Assembly: GCF_900636535.1 (NCBI RefSeq)
Contig: NZ_LR134289.1
Span: 496,001 to 560,000, forward strand
Length of the DNA stretch: 64,000 nucleotides
Source: Chryseobacterium gleum
Lineage (GTDB): Bacteria > Bacteroidota > Bacteroidia > Flavobacteriales > Weeksellaceae
Direction of reading: 5' to 3'
Shown here: piece after piece, positions 18,949 to 26,200 of the stretch
How positions within the stretch are numbered: the stretch's first letter is position 1
How the letters are laid out: each line of letters starts with the position of its first letter
Translations under genes and position numbers: made by a program
The notes under the pieces: generated by a model
Databases searched by the model: none
What the model was told of the DNA's origin: nothing
What the model saw: only the letters and a program-made list of their open reading frames with translations

Positions 18949-19560
18949 ATGGAGCAGCTTAGTTTATTTAATACAGAAGATCTGTACGAATTTCCGAAAG
19001 ATCTTCTGGAGTACAGAGAGCATTTCCTGAGCAGGGAAGAAGCTGACCAGCTTAGGGCTCATCTGCTTGAAACGGTTTCCTGGAAACAAAGAACCCAGAA
19101 AATGTACGATAAGACTGTCTTAACGCCGCGGTTAACCGCATGGTATGGAGATGATGAAACAGCCTATCCTTCGGGTAACGGCGAACTGGAAACCTGTTAC
19201 TGGACACCTGAGCTGTTTTCTTTGAAACAAAAAATAGAGGAGACATTCGGGTATCGGTTCAATTCTGTATTGCTCAATCTGTATAGAGATCATAATGATT
19301 CTGTTGCCTGGCACAGGGACAAAGAAAGCAGATATGGCAAACGTCCCGTGATTGCATCAGTAAGTTTAGGACAGACCAGAAATTTTGATTTCAGGAAAAA
19401 AGATCATCATCAGAGTAAATACAGTCTCCCGCTTCCACATGGATCATTATTGATTATGAAAGGAGATTTGCAGGAGCATTGGGAGCACCGTATTGCCAAA
19501 TCTGTAACTGCTATGAAAGAGCGTATTAATCTGACATTTCGATTGGTTAATCAGTCTTAA
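18949..19560 (+). CDS. alkB: AlkB-type 2-oxoglutarate/Fe(II) dioxygenase
   Basis: A 203-residue nucleic-acid demethylase homologue. The iron ligands are His122 and Asp124 in AWHRDKES and a distal His in EHWEHRI (about residue 180). The 2-oxoglutarate-binding arginines are in KERINLTFR at the C-terminus. YRDHNDSVAWH and SVSLGQTRNFDFR match the AlkB core. The family repairs 1-methyladenine and 3-methylcytosine by oxidative demethylation. It sits among general-stress genes and has its own promoter; no Ada-type regulator is adjacent. Confidence 0.9.
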   Translation: MEQLSLFNTEDLYEFPKDLLEYREHFLSREEADQLRAHLLETVSWKQRTQKMYDKTVLTPRLTAWYGDDETAYPSGNGELETCYWTPELFSLKQKIEETFGYRFNSVLLNLYRDHNDSVAWHRDKESRYGKRPVIASVSLGQTRNFDFRKKDHHQSKYSLPLPHGSLLIMKGDLQEHWEHRIAKSVTAMKERINLTFRLVNQS

Positions 19561-19677
19561 AATATTCATTCATAAAGTTTTATGGTAAGGTTTGTTCTTT
19601 TTTTGGCAGATAAATTGTTGCTTGTATAAATAAGTCATTACAGACTTTATTGATAACACCATTTAAAATTTATTATT

Positions 19678-20289
19678 ATGAAAAATTTTGTAGTAACAAT
19701 TTTTGCAGCTGCTGCTTTGATGGCCTGCAAAAAAAACGAATCGACATCAAGTACCCAATCGCATGAAAGTACATCAATGTCTGCCCCTGCAGAATCGGGT
19801 ACGACCGTAACTGACTCCACTAAAATGCCTGAAACAAAGAGTGACATCGGTACTCTGAATGATCAGGACAAAAAATTTGCAGATGCTGCAGCCATAGGAG
19901 GCCTGATGGAAGTGATGATGGGAAAACTGGCCGCAACCAATGCAGAGAATTCAGCTGTGAAGTCCCTGGGTGTAATGATGGTTACAGATCATAGCAAAGC
20001 AAATGATGAACTTAAGAAATGGGCTTCAGGAGCTGGCTATACCTTGCCTGCAGCCTTGGATGCCGAAAAGCAGAAGATGTATGATGATCTGAAAGCCAAA
20101 AAAGGAAAAGACTTTGACAAAAAGTATACAGATCTTATGGTGAGTGATCACAAAGAAGATATTGAAGCATTCCGAAAAGAATCCTCAGAAGGAAAAGAAT
20201 CTTCTCTTAAAACGTTTGCCAGTAAGACCCTTCCTACATTAGAACATCACTTGCACGAATCTGAAAAAGCAAAAAATGCAGTGAAATAA
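19678..20289 (+). CDS. DUF4142 lipoprotein
   Basis: A 203-residue lipoprotein with lipobox ending at Cys17 (AALMAC). A Ser/Thr-rich linker to about residue 55 leads to a DUF4142 ferritin-like bundle (DKKFADAAAIGGLMEVMMGKLAA, VMMVTDHSKANDELKKWA, LMVSDHKEDIEAFRKES, LPTLEHHLHESEKA). The His and Glu residues in these helices could bind metal. DUF4142 proteins are envelope proteins linked with stress; no reaction is established. It stands alone and a terminator follows. Confidence 0.88.
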   Translation: MKNFVVTIFAAAALMACKKNESTSSTQSHESTSMSAPAESGTTVTDSTKMPETKSDIGTLNDQDKKFADAAAIGGLMEVMMGKLAATNAENSAVKSLGVMMVTDHSKANDELKKWASGAGYTLPAALDAEKQKMYDDLKAKKGKDFDKKYTDLMVSDHKEDIEAFRKESSEGKESSLKTFASKTLPTLEHHLHESEKAKNAVK

Positions 20290-20382
20290 TGATTTGCAGA
20301 TCTTATGACCTGCATCATAAAAAGAGCACCATATATTTGATATTTTTGAAAGGATTAAATATTATTTTGTTCTTGATTAATA

Positions 20383-20411
20383 AGCTCCTCTTTTTTAAGA
20401 GGGGTTTTTTT
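20383..20411 (+). terminator. Rho-independent terminator
   Basis: A short stem CTCCTCTT/AAGAGGGG with a T7 run, between the DUF4142 gene and the convergent PA2169-type gene. Confidence 0.65.
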
Positions 20412-20417
20412 ATGGAT

Positions 20418-20879
20418 TTACTCTTTCTTTTTATATTCTTCAATTTTCCTGAACTGGTTGTAGGAATTTTTTAGGCTGCGAAGCTGTTCGGATACTATTT
20501 TATTACTCTTTTCACTAAGTTTACCGCTGGTCAGAGCGTTCTGATAGGTTTCTATAGCTGCTTTTTCTCCAAACACTACATTTTCCAGGGTAGACTCTAC
20601 CAGATTCCCCATGGTAAATGAATTTTTAATATCAATCCATGTTCTGTGAAGGGCTCCGGCCACGGAAGTGGAGTCATCAGGAACACCTTGTTTTTCTGTG
20701 ATGAGGTTAATCAGTTCATTTTTCATAATTTTCGATTGTGAAATCATATGGTCATACTCATCTTTTACATCGGGATACATTTCCCATACTTTTCCTTCAA
20801 CTTTTTCAAAGCCTTCCCTTCTGTCGTTGGTAATATGAAGTAGGTCATTTAATACTGCGATTTCTTCCTGATTGTTCAT
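20418..20879 (-). CDS. PA2169 family four-helix-bundle protein
   Basis: A 153-residue helical protein (DUF2383 / PA2169 type). The segments LNDLLHITNDRREGFEKV, MISQSKIMKNELINLI, VAGALHRTWIDIKNSF and VFGEKAAIETYQNAL match the ferritin-like bundle of this family, and Glu/His/Asp positions could hold metal. Members are stress-induced and of unknown activity. It is convergent with the DUF4142 gene, another ferritin-like protein, and belongs by content to the stress group from 14722 on. Confidence 0.85.
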   Translation of the reverse strand: MNNQEEIAVLNDLLHITNDRREGFEKVEGKVWEMYPDVKDEYDHMISQSKIMKNELINLITEKQGVPDDSTSVAGALHRTWIDIKNSFTMGNLVESTLENVVFGEKAAIETYQNALTSGKLSEKSNKIVSEQLRSLKNSYNQFRKIEEYKKKE

Positions 20880-21011
20880 AATATATTTTTTTTAGACTAA
20901 GCATAAAATTATAATTTGCCTGACGGATTCTTTATAATCCTAGTCATATAATTCTAAAATAAAGGATGATGTATTTTCTTTTTCCGAAAAAAAACAGCAA
21001 CTTTGCTTCAA

Positions 21012-21098
21012 CAATGGGGTGCTACAAATTAACGGTGGCTGAGATGATACCCAGGATATATTCCACACCTGATCCGGATAATGCCGGCGTAGGGATTG
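21012..21098 (+). ncRNA. TPP riboswitch (THI element)
   Basis: The thiamine-pyrophosphate aptamer is visible by its conserved core: GGGGTGCT (21016-21023), GGCTGAGATGATACCC (21037-21052) and ACCTGATCCGGATAATGCCGGCGTAGGGA (about 21067-21095). CAAT (21012-21015) and ATTG (21095-21098) close P1. A CAACTTTG box (20998-21005), one mismatch from the -7 consensus, lies just upstream as promoter. It controls the PnuT-type gene that begins 39 bases later. Confidence 0.95.
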
Positions 21099-21105
21099 CT
21101 TACTG

Positions 21106-21142
21106 ATCATCTCATCATTTGATTTTCAAAATTAACATGATG
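21106..21142 (+). promoter_or_regulatory. Candidate riboswitch expression platform (start-codon sequestor)
   Basis: CATCATTTGATT (21113-21124) can pair with AATTAACATGATG (21130-21142) as a 12-bp stem with one bulged C and one G-U pair, burying both tandem AUG codons. Just upstream, ATCATCTCA (21106-21114) is perfectly complementary to TGAGATGAT (21040-21048) in the TPP aptamer core. The two pairings share bases 21113-21114 only. This suggests translational control, from pairing alone. Confidence 0.55.
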
Positions 21143-21733
21143 CAGGACATTTTAAATCAAATTACCTGGCCTGAATGGTTCGGGGTTTTATTTTCGGTAA
21201 TTCAGGTCTTACTGGCCCGTAAAAACAATTCTAACAATTATCTTTTCGGAATTGCAGGCATTCTGCTTACGCTATATGTGATGCTGACTTCCAGGCTTTA
21301 TGCTGAATTTACATTAAACCTTTATTATCTGATCATGAGCATCTATGGATGGCTTTACTGGAAATTCGGAAAGCAGAAATCTGAAATGGAAATCTCAGTT
21401 ACTTCCACGACAGAAAAATGGATTGCGGGAGGAATTGTTCTGGGAACATTCATTTTGTTCTGGTCTTTTCTCACTCATTTTACCGACTCGGATGTTCCTG
21501 TCTGGGATTCTCTGGTAAGCGCTTTTGCATGGGCTGGCATGTGGCTTATGGCAAGAAGAAAAATTGAGAACTGGGTAATCCTCAATATCAGCAATATAAT
21601 TTCTATACCTCTGTTACTGCATAAAGAATTATATCTATATGCTGTTTTAACCTCATTTTTATTCATAGTGGCCATCTCCGGTTATATAGAATGGCAGAAA
21701 GTTATGAGGGCTAAAGCTGATACTCACTATTAA
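21140..21733 (+). CDS. pnuT: PnuC-family thiamine transporter (PnuT)
   Basis: About 198 residues from the second of two tandem in-frame ATGs (21137 and 21140); a TTG at 21119 is less likely. About seven membrane helices are predicted, with PnuC-family features ITWPEWFGVLFSVIQVLLARK, NNYLFGIAGILLTLYVM, LNLYYLIMSIYGWLYW and VLNISNIISIPLLLHKELYLYAVL. PnuC proteins carry nicotinamide riboside, but members under a TPP riboswitch are the PnuT subgroup importing thiamine by facilitated diffusion. The riboswitch directly upstream decides the assignment here. No thiamine kinase gene is adjacent. Confidence 0.88.
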   Translation: MQDILNQITWPEWFGVLFSVIQVLLARKNNSNNYLFGIAGILLTLYVMLTSRLYAEFTLNLYYLIMSIYGWLYWKFGKQKSEMEISVTSTTEKWIAGGIVLGTFILFWSFLTHFTDSDVPVWDSLVSAFAWAGMWLMARRKIENWVILNISNIISIPLLLHKELYLYAVLTSFLFIVAISGYIEWQKVMRAKADTHY

Positions 21734-22118
21734 AGTTAACCTCATTTTTGGGATAAAGTTAATATAGATTTAATACCATTGAATTTGCTTTTAGATATTT
21801 TTGTGGTACTATTCCTTTAAAATTCAGGGAAGCATGATGAATAAAACTCTGATTTGAAATCTGTTTCAGCAGGGTATCTCCTCAATAAATTGAGCATCTT
21901 CCAAAGTAATAGGAAAAAGAGGTGGTTTTTCATTAGAAGATACGGATCCGGAATTTCATCTTTACGATTTAAAGGAATATTCTAAAATTACTGTTAAAAT
22001 TATTAAAATCAAACAACTGTATAGTATAATTTCAACTATTTCACTATATTTGGAATAATAAAACTAATCCATGGAATGCGCTGTCATAAAAGCTTGTTAA
22101 AATAAATTATCAGAGATT
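21734..22118. other. AT-rich intergenic region with one inverted-repeat arm
   Basis: No convincing gene. ATATTTTTGTGGTACT (21795-21810) is an exact inverted copy of 22397-22412. It contains TATTTTTG, a -7-like box pointing toward the small ORF at 22119. Confidence 0.4.
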
Positions 22119-22343
22119 ATGCAAGACTTATTTTCGTTAAACGGTAAGAATAGGGATTATGTTATTATGCATTTTAAAAAAGAAATGTATCAATGGAAAG
22201 AAAAGGATGGCTGGATTACTGTTATCACTAAGAAGTGGTGCAGAACAATGGTTGTATCCTATATGATATGTAATGATATGGTTACTTTAATGATTGTAAA
22301 GACAAAAATCACTCCGTTTTACGAAAGATATACAGTAATCTAG
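22119..22343 (+). CDS. Small hypothetical protein
   Basis: A 74-residue ORF of no recognised family: mixed, aromatic-rich (MYQWKEKDGWITVITKKWC) with no signal peptide. It is the only reading frame between two arms of a 16-bp inverted repeat (21795-21810 and 22397-22412) and is followed by a hairpin terminator at 22517. That context supports a transcribed unit, but the protein could be spurious because codon bias is weak over this length. Confidence 0.4.
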   Translation: MQDLFSLNGKNRDYVIMHFKKEMYQWKEKDGWITVITKKWCRTMVVSYMICNDMVTLMIVKTKITPFYERYTVI

Positions 22344-22396
22344 TAATTGCCTGTTTTTCACTCACTGATTTTTATCTGCAGGATTTTTCGTAAAAA

Positions 22397-22412
22397 AGTA
22401 CCACAAAAATAT
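22397..22412 (-). repeat. Second arm of a 16-bp inverted repeat
   Basis: AGTACCACAAAAATAT is the exact reverse complement of 21795-21810. The arms are 586 bases apart and bracket the small ORF. No target-site duplication is visible at the outer edges. Confidence 0.6.
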
Positions 22413-22516
22413 ATTATTCAATATTAAGTGAGTAATTTGGCATGCTCGTTGATGTGTTGAGAAAAGCTTTATCAGACACCACTTCACATAACTTATAATT
22501 CATTTTACACTTTTTC

Positions 22517-22548
22517 ACCTCCTGATCATTCAGGAGGTTTTATTTTTG
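22517..22548 (+). terminator. Rho-independent terminator
   Basis: ACCTCCTGA (22517-22525) and TCAGGAGGT (22530-22538) with loop TCAT, then TTTATTTTT. It faces the plus strand and so would end a transcript through the 22119 ORF. Confidence 0.8.
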
Positions 22549-22600
22549 CTTTTTAATGCCGGTTACTAAAAAAGTCGCTCTTGAAATTGAAGTATACTAT

Positions 22601-23137
22601 CTATTTTGCGGGCCACTCTTCACGTAGAACAGCATAAATAACATCATCTACCCAATTGTTTTTCCAAAAGAGACTTTTCACAAAATGCCCCTCTTTTCTC
22701 AGCCCGATTCTTTCCAGTAACTGAATAGAAGCTGTATTATCAGGATCAACAGAAGCAGTAATTCTGTGCTTATGCAAATCATTAAAAAGGAAACCGATAA
22801 TACCTTTTAAAGCTTCGGATGCGTAGCCTTTGCCTTGGAAAGCTGTACTTAAAGTAATTCCTAATTCCGTCTGTACATTTTCATGTCCGAAGAAATGAAC
22901 TCCGATATCTCCAATAACTGTTTTTGTTTCTTTATCAGTAATTAACAGTTGGTACCAGCTTTCGGGCTGATTGAACTCTGTACTGTTTCTTTGGATAAAA
23001 CTTTCCACATCTTCCGGGGTTTCAGGAATCCAGCTTTGAAATTTATTGGCTTCTGCATCCGAACGGTAATCGAAAATGTCATGTTTATCATCAATAGTAA
23101 TATCTCTCAGAAGTAATCTTTCTGTATAAAGCTGCAT
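22601..23137 (-). CDS. GNAT family N-acetyltransferase (RimJ/RimL type)
   Basis: A 178-residue acetyltransferase. The start LYTERLLLRDITIDDKHDIFDYRSD and LGITLSTAFQGKGYASEALKGIIGFLF (motif A, Q-G-K-G-Y-A) are the RimJ/RimL layout, and the C-terminal HRITASVDPDNTASIQLLERIGLRKEG is motif B. Such enzymes acetylate protein N-termini or antibiotics and small amines; the substrate is unknown. A TAAATTTG -7 box lies at 23187-23194 on the same strand, about 50 bases upstream of the start. Confidence 0.9.
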   Translation of the reverse strand: MQLYTERLLLRDITIDDKHDIFDYRSDAEANKFQSWIPETPEDVESFIQRNSTEFNQPESWYQLLITDKETKTVIGDIGVHFFGHENVQTELGITLSTAFQGKGYASEALKGIIGFLFNDLHKHRITASVDPDNTASIQLLERIGLRKEGHFVKSLFWKNNWVDDVIYAVLREEWPAK

Positions 23138-23226
23138 GTATTGTAATTTTAGTTAAAAATATTATCACAATTAATCAAAATTCTTACAAATTTATTTGAA
23201 CAATCTGCAATTGAAAGACAAAAAAA

Positions 23227-23368
23227 TCCTGCAATATTCTAAAAATTGCAGGACATATTAAGTTAATGTATATTATCCATATTTCCACCTTGAAGAACAA
23301 CCATGTTTTCGTCACAGTCTTTTGTTACTTATCTGGCAGGAAATAATATTTGATCCTTGTAATTATAT
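23227..23368 (-). ncRNA. Candidate small RNA or short-peptide transcript
   Basis: On the minus strand a promoter (TTG, 19-base spacer, TATCTTTG at 23375-23382) predicts a start near 23368. A terminator stem TCCTGCAAT/ATTGCAGGA (23227-23253) followed by T7 ends it, giving a transcript of about 140 bases without an annotated gene. It contains a 13-codon frame MVVLQGGNMDNIH (23263-23304). It could be a trans-acting sRNA, a peptide gene, or a leader that attenuates transcription into the GNAT gene 90 bases downstream. Confidence 0.5.
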
Positions 23369-23374
23369 TCTTTT

Positions 23375-23404
23375 CAAAGATAAAAAAATCTCATAATTCT
23401 TCAA
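23375..23404 (-). promoter_or_regulatory. Orphan minus-strand promoter
   Basis: Read on the minus strand: TTG, 19 bases, TATCTTTG. This is close to the ideal flavobacterial promoter, with no annotated gene directly behind it. Confidence 0.55.
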
Positions 23405-23674
23405 AATCAGCAAATGAGTACACAATATCTCTATTTTGTATTTACTACAATACCAGGTCCATTGTCAAAATAGATTTTTTAAGTAAAGTTTCCGGGCGTT
23501 AACAATTCCCTTAAACACCCTGATAATGGCAATCTGGTTAATTAACTGTAAATTTTATGATGATAATACACACAATGATGAAAAAAATCTTGCTAATGTC
23601 AGATAATGTTATTAGCTTTATAATGAGTTCCTGAGTGACAATATTTTATTACACCTTTTTAAAATTTATTAATC

Positions 23675-24217
23675 ATGAAAAACCAAATCTTTATCGCTGC
23701 ACTGTCTCTGGGAGCAATCGCCCTGGGAACCAAATGGGTTAAGGCACAAAATTCGGAGCAGTTGAGTACAACGGTCAATATTATTTTATCGGATGTTATT
23801 GCAATGGATATTGGCTCTGTTGCTTCAGAAGGTGCTGTAGATTTTAACTATGGGAGCACAAAAGATTATAATTCTTCTAAAAATATAACCGTTCCCAATA
23901 GTTTAGTCATTATTTCCTCTAAAAATTTTGATGTTAAAGTAAAATCTGAAGGTGCACACTTTGTAAGTGGCGCAAATGTAATCCCTGTAGATGTATTGCA
24001 GGTAAAAGCAGTACCAGGAGGAAGTCTTATGGGAACTCTGAATGAGGTCACTTTATCTACAATGGACCAGGTGCTGGTGAGTAATGCAAGTTTAGGCTCC
24101 AAACAGTCTTTAAATATTGCCTATTCTATTTCGGCGGAAAAAGCATCCAAGGTACTTCTTGGAAAACCGCAGGGAACTTACACTCAAAAAATAACGTATA
24201 CCGCGACTGCTTTATAA
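23675..24217 (+). CDS. Secreted fimbrial-type subunit, divergent paralogue (subunit 1)
   Basis: A 180-residue exported protein (signal peptide about residues 1-25, ending KAQ). The mature part is beta-rich and has no cysteines. It shares the whole plan of the five subunits downstream: an N-terminal alternating strand STTVNIILSDVIAMDIGS, VDFNYGSTKDYN, SSKNFDVKVKS, and the C-terminal GKPQGTYTQKITYTATAL. It differs at roughly half its positions from the others. I recognise no named family. By context with the chaperone and barrel genes it is a candidate pilus subunit, perhaps a minor or adaptor one. Confidence 0.7.
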   Translation: MKNQIFIAALSLGAIALGTKWVKAQNSEQLSTTVNIILSDVIAMDIGSVASEGAVDFNYGSTKDYNSSKNITVPNSLVIISSKNFDVKVKSEGAHFVSGANVIPVDVLQVKAVPGGSLMGTLNEVTLSTMDQVLVSNASLGSKQSLNIAYSISAEKASKVLLGKPQGTYTQKITYTATAL

Positions 24218-24240
24218 TAAAACGAAAAGCAATTGTATAT

Positions 24241-24280
24241 AAGCCCTCAGTACTTCCACAGTACTGAGGGCTTTTCTTTT
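24241..24280 (+). terminator. Terminator after subunit 1
   Basis: AAGCCCTCAGTAC (24241-24253) with GTACTGAGGGCTT (24261-24273), followed by T-rich sequence. Near-identical stems recur at 25127 and 26016. Confidence 0.88.
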
Positions 24281-24300
24281 TAAATCAGATGAACCAACCG

Positions 24301-24374
24301 TGTAGTGATTTTACTACATGAACTTCCTTTTTCCACTACAAAGAAACTTTTATCACCGCTGTAGATTTGTAGTG
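24301..24374 (+). promoter_or_regulatory. Subunit 2 promoter with nested inverted repeats
   Basis: TGTAGT/ACTACA (24301-24306, 24313-24318) forms a first dyad. CACTACAAA (24334-24342) and TTTGTAGTG (24366-24374) form a perfect 9-bp inverted repeat overlapping the -7 box TAGATTTG (24362-24369). The arrangement suggests an operator controlling the promoter. Confidence 0.7.
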
Positions 24375-24425
24375 TTCAAAAGGAACAATTAAATAAAATA
24401 AAAATAACAATTAAATATTACAGCC

Positions 24426-24971
24426 ATGACAAAGCAAATCTTAATCTCAGCCTTAACTTTTGGAGCAATTATATTTGGAACTAATAATGTTCAAGCTCAA
24501 AATACCACTGCAACCACAACGGTAAACATTACCCTGAACGATGTAATCTCTATTGACGCAGGAAGTACTGCAATAGGTAATACAGTTGATTTTAACTATG
24601 TTACTGCAGCAGACTATAATTCTGACCAAACAGTTACTAAAGCCAATTCTTTAAAAGTTACTTCTACAAAGAACTTTAATGTAAAGGTAAAAGCAGGAGG
24701 TGCTAATTTTATGAATGGAACGAACCTGATTCCTGTGAATGTTTTAACAATCAAACCTTCTACTGCTGCTGGAAGTATGGGAGGAACAAAGACCGCTGTA
24801 GTGTTATCTGCAACAGATCAGACTTTGGTATCCAATGCTCCGCTTGGAAGTGCCTTAACACTGAATTTAGATTATACAATTCCAGCGGCAAAATCATCAT
24901 CATCTGATATTTTAGGTAAGCCAGCCGGAACGTATACGCAGACAGTAACTTATACTGCAACAGCTTTATAA
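24426..24971 (+). CDS. Secreted fimbrial-type subunit (subunit 2)
   Basis: A 181-residue exported protein: signal peptide 1-25 (ending VQAQ), then a 156-residue cysteine-free beta protein. The mature N-terminus TTATTTVNITLNDVISID alternates polar and hydrophobic residues like a donor strand, and the C-terminus TYTQTVTYTATAL looks like a final edge strand. The protein is identical to subunit 6 and differs by one residue from subunit 3. It has its own promoter, operator and terminators, typical of a very highly expressed structural protein. The family is unnamed to me; the pilin role is inferred from the neighbouring chaperone, barrel and tip genes. Confidence 0.75.
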   Translation: MTKQILISALTFGAIIFGTNNVQAQNTTATTTVNITLNDVISIDAGSTAIGNTVDFNYVTAADYNSDQTVTKANSLKVTSTKNFNVKVKAGGANFMNGTNLIPVNVLTIKPSTAAGSMGGTKTAVVLSATDQTLVSNAPLGSALTLNLDYTIPAAKSSSSDILGKPAGTYTQTVTYTATAL

Positions 24972-25011
24972 ATAAATTTTTCATATTAATATTTTGTGAT
25001 TTGGTGTTTCG

Positions 25012-25040
25012 AAGGCTTCCTACGGGAGGCCTTTGATTTT
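25012..25040 (+). terminator. First terminator after subunit 2
   Basis: AAGGCTTCC (25012-25020), loop TACG, GGAGGCCTT (25025-25033), then TTTGATTTTT. It is duplicated after subunit 3. Confidence 0.75.
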
Positions 25041-25126
25041 TATGTATTGATATCGTTATAGAGAAATTCAAAATTCGGGAATAGATATTTGTCAGCTGTG
25101 AGGTAGAATCAGGAATTTATATAAGC

Positions 25127-25164
25127 CCTCAGTACTTCCAAAGTACTGAGGACTTTTCTTTTTA
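25127..25164 (+). terminator. Second terminator after subunit 2
   Basis: CCTCAGTACTT and AAGTACTGAGG (25127-25137, 25141-25151) followed by a T-rich run. Tandem terminators separate subunits 2 and 3. Confidence 0.75.
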
Positions 25165-25182
25165 AATCAGATGAACCGGCCG

Positions 25183-25256
25183 TGTAGTGATTTTACTACA
25201 TGAACTTCCTTTTTCCACTACAAAGAAACTTTTATCACCGCTGTAGATTTGTAGTG
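25183..25256 (+). promoter_or_regulatory. Subunit 3 promoter with nested inverted repeats
   Basis: The same block as before subunit 2: CACTACAAA (25216-25224), TTTGTAGTG (25248-25256), -7 box TAGATTTG (25244-25251), preceded by the TGTAGT/ACTACA dyad. Confidence 0.7.
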
Positions 25257-25307
25257 TTCAAAGAGAACAATTAAATAAAATAAAAATAACAATTAAATAT
25301 TACAGCC

Positions 25308-25853
25308 ATGACAAAGCAAATCTTAATTTCAGCCTTAACTTTTGGAGCAATCATATTTGGAACTAATAATGTTCAAGCTCAAAATACCACTGCAACCACA
25401 ACGGTAAACATCACCCTGAATGATGTAATCTCTATTGATGCAGGAAGTACAGCAATAGGTAATACAGTTGACTTTAACTACGTTACTGCAGCAGACTATA
25501 ATTCTGACCAAACGGTTACTAAAGCCAACTCTTTAAAAGTTACTTCCACAAAGAACTTTAATGTGAAAGTAAAAGCAGGAGGTGCTAATTTTATGAATGG
25601 AACCAACCTGATTCCTGTGAATGTTTTAACAATCAAACCTTCTACCGTTGCCGGAAGTATGGGAGGAACAAAAACTGCTGTAGTATTATCTGCAACAGAT
25701 CAGACTTTAGTATCCAATGCTCCGCTTGGAAGTGCATTAACACTGAATTTAGACTATACTATTCCAGCAGCGAAATCATCATCTTCTGATATTTTAGGTA
25801 AGCCAGCCGGAACGTATACGCAGACAGTAACTTATACCGCAACAGCTTTATAA
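25308..25853 (+). CDS. Secreted fimbrial-type subunit (subunit 3)
   Basis: A 181-residue paralogue differing from subunits 2 and 6 only by Ala114 to Val in the protein, while the DNA carries many silent differences. This pattern indicates strong purifying selection or repeated gene conversion rather than a duplication made yesterday. Signal peptide 1-25, no cysteines, the same putative donor strand and C-terminal strand. The 3' flank duplicates that of subunit 2, including both terminators, so the repeat unit is about 0.88 kb. Confidence 0.75.
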   Translation: MTKQILISALTFGAIIFGTNNVQAQNTTATTTVNITLNDVISIDAGSTAIGNTVDFNYVTAADYNSDQTVTKANSLKVTSTKNFNVKVKAGGANFMNGTNLIPVNVLTIKPSTVAGSMGGTKTAVVLSATDQTLVSNAPLGSALTLNLDYTIPAAKSSSSDILGKPAGTYTQTVTYTATAL

Positions 25854-25893
25854 ATAAATTTTTCATATTAATATTTTGTGATTTGGTGTTTCG

Positions 25894-25922
25894 AAGGCTT
25901 CCTACGGGAGGCCTTTGATTTT
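25894..25922 (+). terminator. First terminator after subunit 3
   Basis: A copy of the 25012 terminator: AAGGCTTCC, TACG loop, GGAGGCCTT. Confidence 0.75.
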
Positions 25923-26015
25923 GTATGTATTGATATCGTTATAGAGAAATTCAAAATCCGGGAATAAGTATCTGTCAGCTGTGAGGTAGAATCTATGTTG
26001 TACAGGAATTTATAT

Positions 26016-26056
26016 AAGCCCTCAGTAGTTCCAAAGTACTGAGGGCTTTTCTTTTT
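26016..26056 (+). terminator. Second terminator after subunit 3
   Basis: AAGCCCTCAGTA (26016-26027) with TACTGAGGGCTT (26037-26048) and a T-rich tail. Confidence 0.8.
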
Positions 26057-26075
26057 AAATCAGATGAACCGACCG

Positions 26076-26149
26076 TGTAGTGATTTTACTACATGAACTT
26101 CCTTTTTCCACTACAAAGAAACTTTTATCACCGCTGTAGATTTGTAGTG
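26076..26149 (+). promoter_or_regulatory. Subunit 4 promoter with nested inverted repeats
   Basis: CACTACAAA (26109-26117), TTTGTAGTG (26141-26149) and -7 box TAGATTTG (26137-26144), preceded by the TGTAGT/ACTACA dyad as for subunits 2 and 3. Confidence 0.7.
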
Positions 26150-26200
26150 TTCAAAAGGAACAATTAAATAAAATAAAAATAACAATTAAATATTACAGCC

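Noticed and set aside
20289..20474. 61-codon Phe/Leu-rich frame after the DUF4142 gene
   Set aside because: It runs through a terminator hairpin and overlaps the end of the PA2169-type gene on the other strand; composition is that of AT-rich noise.
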